Positions 32,021-36,879 of a stretch of DNA of 36,879 nucleotides are shown here, one piece after another. The notes beneath the pieces are model-generated. The model was not told the origin of the DNA. It saw only the letters and a list, made by a program, of their open reading frames with translations, and made no database searches. The stretch spans positions 1 to 36,879 of the IMG/VR virus record IMGVR_UViG_3300010373_001376; one strand, given 5' to 3'. Source of the stretch: a virus. The position numbers were made by a program, and so were the translations under genes. How positions within the stretch are numbered: position 1 is the first letter of the stretch; each line of letters opens with the position of its first letter.

Positions 32021-32463
32021 CCGATATCGCGCTCGTTTGGCAGGGCACGCACGGCGACATCGCCGTCGACGGCACGGATCTGCTGGCCGACGACGGGCTG
32101 GATACGGCGGTGATGCTGAGCCTGTTTCTGGATCGCCGCGCCGAGGATGCCGACAAGCTGCCGGACGACGTGGATCCACGCGGCTGGTGGGGCGACAGCT
32201 TTGCCGAGGTGCTGGGCGATGCCGTGGGCAGCCGCCTGTGGCTGCTGGGCCGCGAGAAGCAACTGCCGAGCGTGGCCAACCGCGTGCAGGAATACGCCGC
32301 CGAGGCGCTGGCGTGGCTGGTGGATGACGGCGTGGCGTCCAAGGTGAATACGCAAGCCACGTGGGTAGCACCGGGTATGTGCGCGCTGACCGTGACCATC
32401 TATCGGCCGAGTTCCCCGACGCCGTTTACACGCCAATTTCAGAACGTTTGGAGTGCCATGTAA
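32017..32463 (+). CDS. Mu gp46-like baseplate protein
   Basis: The protein has 148 residues. DIALVWQGTHGDIAVDGTDL, AVMLSLFLDRRAEDADKLP and RGWWGDSFAE match the GP46 family, a lysozyme-gp25-like baseplate wedge component. Its TAA shares a base with the next ATG. Confidence 0.9.
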   Translation: MTDIALVWQGTHGDIAVDGTDLLADDGLDTAVMLSLFLDRRAEDADKLPDDVDPRGWWGDSFAEVLGDAVGSRLWLLGREKQLPSVANRVQEYAAEALAWLVDDGVASKVNTQATWVAPGMCALTVTIYRPSSPTPFTRQFQNVWSAM

Positions 32464-33518
32464 TGGCGTTTGCTCGACCGCCCCTCGCCACCCTCATTGC
32501 GCGCATCCGTGCCGATCTGCAGGCCGCGCTGCAAGGCACGAATGCCTTCCTGCGGCGCGCGCTCATCAGCATCGTCGGCGTGGTGCAGGCGGGCGCCGTG
32601 CACGGGCTCTACGGCTTCCAGCAATGGATTGCACGCCAGGTGATGATGGACACATGCGACGCCGACACGCTGGCGCGCTGGGCACGCATCCTGGGCAAGC
32701 CGCAAAAGGCCGCCACCGCAGCGAGCGGCAACCTGCTGTGCATGGGTACGAATGGCACATTGATCCCGGCTGACACCACGCTCACACGCAGTGACGGCTG
32801 GACATACACGACCACGGCGGACAGCACGATTGCGGGCGGCACCGCGAGCGTGCCGCTGGTGGCTGTCACGGCGGGCGCAGCGGGCGATTGCGATGGGGGC
32901 ATGACGCTGAATTTCGCGTCCCCCATCGCGGGTGTGAATGCGGTGGCCACGGTGGATGCCTCGGGCCTGGGCGGCGGCGCCGATGTCGAGGACGTGGAGC
33001 TGTGGCGCGGGCGCGTGATCAGCCGCGTGCAGGATCCTCCCAAGGCGGGTACGAGCGACGACTACGTGGAATGGGCGTTGGAGGTGGCCGGCATCACGCG
33101 TGCATGGCCTTACCCGAAAGAGCTTGGGCCAGGCACGATGACGGTGCGCGTGATGACGGACTATGCGCCGGACGGCCCGTTCCCCGACGCGGCGGCCGTG
33201 GCCGCGGTGCAGGCCTACCTGGACAGTGTGGCGCCAGTGGGTTGCACGCCGTATGCCTATGCGCCGATGGCGCACGCATTGAACCCGGAGATCCACATCG
33301 TGCCGGACACGGCGGCGAATCGCACGGCGGTGACCAACGCGCTGAGCGACCTTCTGCTGCGTGAGGCGCAGCCAGGCGGAACGATCCCGCGCACCCATTT
33401 TGCCGATGCCATCGGCGACACGATCGGCATCACCGATTACGCCATCACCACCCCCGCGGACGACGTGGTGGAAGCCACTGGCTACATGACCACGCTGGGA
33501 GCCATCACGTGGGTATGA
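32463..33518 (+). CDS. Mu gp47-like baseplate wedge protein (baseplate J-like)
   Basis: The protein has 351 residues from ATG 32463. The helical N-terminus (IARIRADLQAALQGTNAFLR) and GLYGFQQWIARQVMMDTCDA, then the barrel core with GGGADVEDVELWRGRVISRV and TSDDYVEWALEVAGITRAW, match the J-like family. It forms the baseplate ring with gp48. Confidence 0.92.
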   Translation: MAFARPPLATLIARIRADLQAALQGTNAFLRRALISIVGVVQAGAVHGLYGFQQWIARQVMMDTCDADTLARWARILGKPQKAATAASGNLLCMGTNGTLIPADTTLTRSDGWTYTTTADSTIAGGTASVPLVAVTAGAAGDCDGGMTLNFASPIAGVNAVATVDASGLGGGADVEDVELWRGRVISRVQDPPKAGTSDDYVEWALEVAGITRAWPYPKELGPGTMTVRVMTDYAPDGPFPDAAAVAAVQAYLDSVAPVGCTPYAYAPMAHALNPEIHIVPDTAANRTAVTNALSDLLLREAQPGGTIPRTHFADAIGDTIGITDYAITTPADDVVEATGYMTTLGAITWV

Positions 33519-34093
33519 CGGCGCTCCAGTACCGCGAGCAGCTGCGCAGCCTGCTGCCGCCAGGCCGCGCGCTGGACGACTACGGCGCGGGCACGATCAC
33601 GCAGCTACTGGACGGCATGAGCCAGGAGTTTGCGCGCGTGGATGCAAGCGCGTGCAACCTGATCGACGAGTCCCTGCCGGATAGCACCGTGCAGCTGCTG
33701 CCTGACTGGGAGCGCGTGTGCGCATTGCCGGACGACTGCACGCCGACCGGGCAAACCATCAGCCAGCGGCAGCAGGCGGTGGTTGCGCGCTTCCTGGGCA
33801 ATGGCACGCCTTCGATTCCATACCTCACCGGCTTGGCGGCACAGCTCGGCTACACGGTGACGATCGTTCGTCGCCACCCGTTTCAATGCGGCATGACCTG
33901 TGGTAGCCCGCTGGGCAGCTTCGACTGGAACTTCGTGTGGGAAGTGCATGCCGCGCTCTACACCGTGAACTATTTCCTCGCCGGTCAAGGGCACGCCGGC
34001 GAGCCGTTGGCCAGCTGGCAGAACAACGTTCTGGAGTGCGTGATGCGGCAGCACGCGCCTGCGCACACCATCGTCAATTTCATCTACACCTGA
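33515..34093 (+). CDS. Mu gp48-like baseplate protein (DUF2313/YmfQ)
   Basis: The protein has 192 residues from ATG 33515, which overlaps the previous stop; a GTG at 33509 is an alternative. LQYREQLRSLLPPGRALDDY and LPDSTVQLLPDWERVCALPD match the DUF2313 family. It bridges the wedge and tail fibre. Confidence 0.9.
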   Translation: MTALQYREQLRSLLPPGRALDDYGAGTITQLLDGMSQEFARVDASACNLIDESLPDSTVQLLPDWERVCALPDDCTPTGQTISQRQQAVVARFLGNGTPSIPYLTGLAAQLGYTVTIVRRHPFQCGMTCGSPLGSFDWNFVWEVHAALYTVNYFLAGQGHAGEPLASWQNNVLECVMRQHAPAHTIVNFIYT

Positions 34094-34102
34094 GGTAGCA
34101 AC

Positions 34103-34918
34103 ATGGACTATCCCAAGACCGTAGCCAATGTGAATCTGCTTGCCGGCAAATTCACGGATGGCAATCCTGGTACGGGCGAACCCGCTTCGCTGGTGCCGGC
34201 GGAGTGGTGCAATGCGCTGACCGATGAGCAGCTCAACATCCTCGCCGCCGCGGGCATTGAGCCGAACGAGGCCGATTCCACTCAGCTCGGTGTGGCGATC
34301 CAGAGTGGGATGCTCAACATGGGCACCGACACGGGTGCGGCGAATGCCTATGCTGTTGCATACAATCCGCCTATTAAAATCCTGAACATAGGGCAGTTGC
34401 TGCGCTTCCGCGCAGCAACCGCTAACACCGGCGCGAGCACATTGAATGTCAATGGGCTCGGCGCGTTTCCGTTGGTGGGACTTGGTGGCCAACCATTACA
34501 GGGTGGAGAAATCAATGTCCATTGCGTAGTGAGCGTGGTGTATGTCGGTTCTGGCTCCTTCATCTTGCTTTCAGCGCAAAATGGATGCCTTCCTGTGGTG
34601 GCCGGACAAGCGTCAAACCATGCAATCAACTTGGGGCAATTCACTGGCTCAAATCAAAGTCTATTGTCTAACGGGTTCCAGAAAATTGCCGGAAGTCTAA
34701 TGATCCAGTAGGGTGCTGTCACTGTTTCGGCTAGTTCTAGTCAAACGTTCAACTTTCCCCTCGCATTTCCCAATGTTTGCTTTCAAGTCGTTGGCTCACG
34801 AAGTCAGCCAGGCAGCAACTCTTCCTATAATTTTGCTGCAAATTCACGATCACAGTTTACTGCCCAAAACTGCGCACCTAGTGCAGAGAACGCATCATGG
34901 TTCGCCATTGGCTATTGA
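34103..34918 (+). pseudogene. Tail fibre with an in-frame amber codon in its C-terminal domain
   Basis: The first part (202 residues, 34103-34711) is a tail fibre: MDYPKTVANVNLLAGKFTDG, a repetitive middle (LRFRAATANTGASTLNVNGL), then NGFQKIAGSLMIQ and TAG (34709-34711). Past the stop, the same frame continues for 68 residues (GAVTVSASSSQTFNFPLAFP to SWFAIGY, stop at 34916-34918), the gp53-like fibre tip. The family motif is IQWG, so TAG probably replaces TGG. The tip would be lost unless the codon is suppressed or is a sequencing error. This stretch is AT-richer than its neighbours. Confidence 0.85.
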
Positions 34919-34933
34919 CTCTAGGAAATTGAC

Positions 34934-35506
34934 ATGGGTACGAAACTTGCCGCTTACGATTCTTCCGGTAATATCATCGGTTACTACGATACGGACGATA
35001 GTCCTCTCCCGTTTGGATTGATGGCTATTGAGATCACCGATGCACAATGGCAAGAGTGCATTTCTTCGCCCGGTTGGATAGTGGTCGACAATGCACTCGT
35101 AGCGCCACCGGCTGCATCGTTGAATCAGGTGCAGGCCTCCGGGTGCATCGCCATCGATGCGGCAGCTGATACGGCTTATATTGTCATCGGCGGACCTTCA
35201 CCTGGGCGGCTTGCTGAATATCAGCAGGCGTCGGCCGATGCGAGCGCCTTCAAGGCCTCCGGCTATATCGGTACCGTACCTGTCACCGTCTCGTGCTGGG
35301 CGCAGGCAAATACAGGATGGACTGACCAGCAAGCTGCTGACGACATCATCGCCACGGCGCAAAAGTGGATCTCCGCGCTCCAGGGCATTCGCTCCGCGCG
35401 TCTGTTGGGCAAGTATGCGGTGATGCAAGCGGCGACGGTCGCCGCCGCCCAGGAGGCTGCCCATACCGCGATCACCAACGTCCAGACTGCGGCGGAAGCG
35501 GCATGA
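34934..35506 (+). CDS. Tail fibre-associated/assembly-like protein
   Basis: This is a 190-residue protein directly after the fibre. The N-terminus GTKLAAYDSSGNIIGYYDTD and ITDAQWQECISSPGWIVVDN resembles fibre-chaperone openings. The C-terminal helical half (DIIATAQKWISALQGIRSAR; AATVAAAQEAAHTAITNVQT) resembles tail-fibre assembly proteins. Family assignment is by position and pattern. The next gene overlaps its stop. Confidence 0.6.
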   Translation: MGTKLAAYDSSGNIIGYYDTDDSPLPFGLMAIEITDAQWQECISSPGWIVVDNALVAPPAASLNQVQASGCIAIDAAADTAYIVIGGPSPGRLAEYQQASADASAFKASGYIGTVPVTVSCWAQANTGWTDQQAADDIIATAQKWISALQGIRSARLLGKYAVMQAATVAAAQEAAHTAITNVQTAAEAA

Positions 35507-35961
35507 GCCAAATCCAGTTGATCTTCTGCACCAATCCGAGCAACCCATTGAGCTGGGCCATTCGTGCGGGTAGCTGGTCACGCTGGTCGCACGTCGCCGT
35601 CGTTGATGGCGAAACCGTTATCGAGGCGATAGCGCTGCATGGGGTGGTGCGCACCCCGCTTGCGCTTCGGCAGGCCCAAGATTCGCGCTGGTCAATGAGT
35701 TCGTTGCCTTGCGCCAATCCGCCAGCGGTAGTAGCTGCGGCGGCGAGCCAAATCGGCAAGCCCTATGACTACACCGGCGTGCTTGGTATCGGGCTTCACC
35801 GAAATTGGCAGGAGGACGACAGCTGGTTCTGCAGCGAGCTGGTCGCCTGGGCGTTCGAAACTGGCGGCTCGGCGTTGTTCCGTCCTAACGCTTCGCATCG
35901 CGTGACACCGCAGCATCTATGGATGCTGCAGCCCTGCGCGGACGCACTGCAGGCTGCATGA
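35503..35961 (+). CDS. YiiX-like (permuted NlpC/P60) cysteine peptidase-fold protein
   Basis: This is a 152-residue protein. H30 (WSHVAVVDGETVIEA) and C110 (WFCSELVAWAF) have the order of the circularly permuted papain-like YiiX/G6R family, which cleaves or binds amide or acyl substrates. There is no signal peptide. Located after the fibre genes, it could act on peptidoglycan, lipid or a virion partner; unknown. ATG overlaps the previous stop. Confidence 0.7.
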   Translation: MSQIQLIFCTNPSNPLSWAIRAGSWSRWSHVAVVDGETVIEAIALHGVVRTPLALRQAQDSRWSMSSLPCANPPAVVAAAASQIGKPYDYTGVLGIGLHRNWQEDDSWFCSELVAWAFETGGSALFRPNASHRVTPQHLWMLQPCADALQAA

Positions 35962-35971
35962 AATTCAGGGC

Positions 35972-35995
35972 ATCGGGCTGCGCCAACAGCCCGAT
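35972..35995 (+). terminator. Candidate hairpin after the peptidase gene
   Basis: ATCGGGCTG (35972-35980) pairs perfectly with CAGCCCGAT (35987-35995). A second 6-bp stem lies at 36000-36017. No T-tract follows. The pair probably ends the tail operon before the methylase. Confidence 0.5.
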
Positions 35996-36084
35996 CCTCT
36001 CCACGACAGGACGTGGATCAGCGAGGCCCCTAGCCAACGTCGGCGTGGACACCTTACCGACCCCACGTCTCAGGAGTGGAGACA

Positions 36085-36879
36085 ATGCTTCAACCCATCG
36101 TTCCCTGGCTTGGCGGAAAGCGCCGCCTTGCTTCACGCATCCTTCCGTTCTTTGACAACTCGCACCGCTGCTACGTCGAGCCTTTCGCCGGTGGCGCCGC
36201 CTTGTTCTTCGCCAAAGTGCCCAGCGATGTCGAGGTGCTTAACGACATCAATGGTGACCTGGTCAACCTCTATCGTGTGGTGCAACACCATCTTGAGGAG
36301 TTCGTGCGCCAGTTCAAATGGGCACTTAGCAGCCGCAAGGTGTTTGAGTGGTTGAAGGTTACGCAGCCGGCGACCCTCACGGATATCCAGCGTGCGGCGC
36401 GCTTCTACTACCTGCAGCAGAGCGCCTTCGGAGCCAAGGTCGAAGGCCAGACCTATGGTACCGCCACCACCACGCCGCCTGGCCTGAATCTGCTCCGCAT
36501 CGAGGAGACGCTCTCTGGCGCCCACCTTCGGCTGGCCAACGCCTACATCGAGCATCTGCCGTGGCAAGACTGCATGGCCAAATACGACCGCTCGCACACC
36601 CTGTTCTTCATGGATCCGCCGTACTGGGAAACAGAGGGCTACGGTGTGTCGTTCGGATGGGAGCAGTATCAGGCGCTCGCTACCACCCTGGCCGCCATCA
36701 AGGGCCGCGCCATCCTGACCCTGAATGACCACCCGGCCATTCGCAAGCTGTTCGCCGGGTTCCACATCGAGCGCGCCGAGCACACCTATACCGTCGGCGG
36801 CGGCGCCAAGGCAAAGGACGTGGGCGAGGTGCTGATCTTCAGCTGGGACGTACAGGCACAGCCGGCCGGCCTGTTCTAG
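36085..36879 (+). CDS. Dam-like DNA adenine N6-methyltransferase
   Basis: This is a 264-residue methylase. VPWLGGKRRLA and YVEPFAGGAALFF (S-adenosylmethionine site) are followed by DVEVLNDINGDLVN and the catalytic D177-P-P-Y180. It belongs to the D12 class (Dam type). No partner nuclease is present. It could protect phage DNA from host restriction, as Mom does in Mu by another chemistry. ATG 36085 follows an AGGAG site at 36072-36076; a GTG at 36076 is the alternative. Confidence 0.92.
   Translation: MLQPIVPWLGGKRRLASRILPFFDNSHRCYVEPFAGGAALFFAKVPSDVEVLNDINGDLVNLYRVVQHHLEEFVRQFKWALSSRKVFEWLKVTQPATLTDIQRAARFYYLQQSAFGAKVEGQTYGTATTTPPGLNLLRIEETLSGAHLRLANAYIEHLPWQDCMAKYDRSHTLFFMDPPYWETEGYGVSFGWEQYQALATTLAAIKGRAILTLNDHPAIRKLFAGFHIERAEHTYTVGGGAKAKDVGEVLIFSWDVQAQPAGLF

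Noticed and set aside
34713-35021. 102-codon ORF in the frame after the fibre amber codon
   Set aside because: It is out of frame with the fibre tip, which continues convincingly to SWFAIGY, and it overlaps the next gene.
1-36879. CRISPR arrays, tRNA, rRNA and insertion sequences
   Set aside because: I saw no regularly spaced repeats, no tRNA-like cloverleaf with conserved TTC arm, no rRNA and no transposase other than MuA. I made no computed search.

Overview
This is an almost complete Mu-like (transposable, contractile-tailed) prophage or phage genome, with an early-region layout resembling Pseudomonas phage B3. The DNA is GC-rich, and nearly all genes lie on the + strand with ATGA or TGATG start/stop overlaps. 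The host is probably a high-GC proteobacterium. I favour a Xanthomonadales-type gammaproteobacterium, but no host gene is present to prove it. The window opens and closes exactly on genes, and I could not identify the phage ends (attL/attR) or a c-type repressor.

Layout. Positions 1-1700 hold small DNA-binding and regulatory genes. Positions 1689-4943 hold the transposition module: a MuA-like DDE transposase with D280/D346/E402 and a MuB-like AAA+ ATPase. Positions 4948-6277 hold small early genes and the Gam nuclease inhibitor. Positions 6277-8932 hold a diversity-generating retroelement (DGR). Positions 8935-11292 hold GemA, several small genes and a Mor-family activator. Positions 11427-13562 hold lysis genes: a holin-like protein, a lytic transglycosylase, nested Rz/Rz1 spanins and a DksA-like zinc-finger protein. 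Positions 13559-19272 hold packaging and portal genes (gp25-, gp26- and gp27-like, terminase, portal, MuF). Positions 19653-23350 hold capsid and head-tail joining genes (protease/scaffold, decoration-like, gpT capsid, gp35, gp36, gpG). Positions 23347-34093 hold the contractile tail: sheath, tube, frameshifted chaperone, tape measure, gpN, gpP, gp45, gp46, gp47 and gp48. Positions 34103-36879 hold a tail fibre, a fibre-assembly-like gene, a YiiX-like cysteine peptidase and a Dam methylase.

The most notable system is the DGR. Two tandem DUF1566 target genes end in variable repeats VR1 (6589-6704) and VR2 (7008-7123). An avd accessory gene, a template repeat (TR, 7637-7752) and a DGR-type reverse transcriptase follow. 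Aligned by eye, VR1 differs from the TR at 13 positions and VR2 at 11. All 24 differences fall on TR adenines. The only other mismatch is a fixed G/C difference at the 3' end, where the initiation-of-mutagenic-homing site is expected. The cassette sits in the early region between gam and gemA, not next to the tail fibre. The TR lies in frame inside the ORF that encodes the reverse transcriptase.

Other notable points: a TGG-to-TAG nonsense codon in the conserved C-terminal motif of the tail fibre; a GGGAAAC -1 frameshift site in the tail chaperone; one antisense membrane-protein gene (moron) inside the tail operon; a nuclease-like C-terminal extension on the MuF protein; and a 16-bp palindrome repeated before two late gene blocks.
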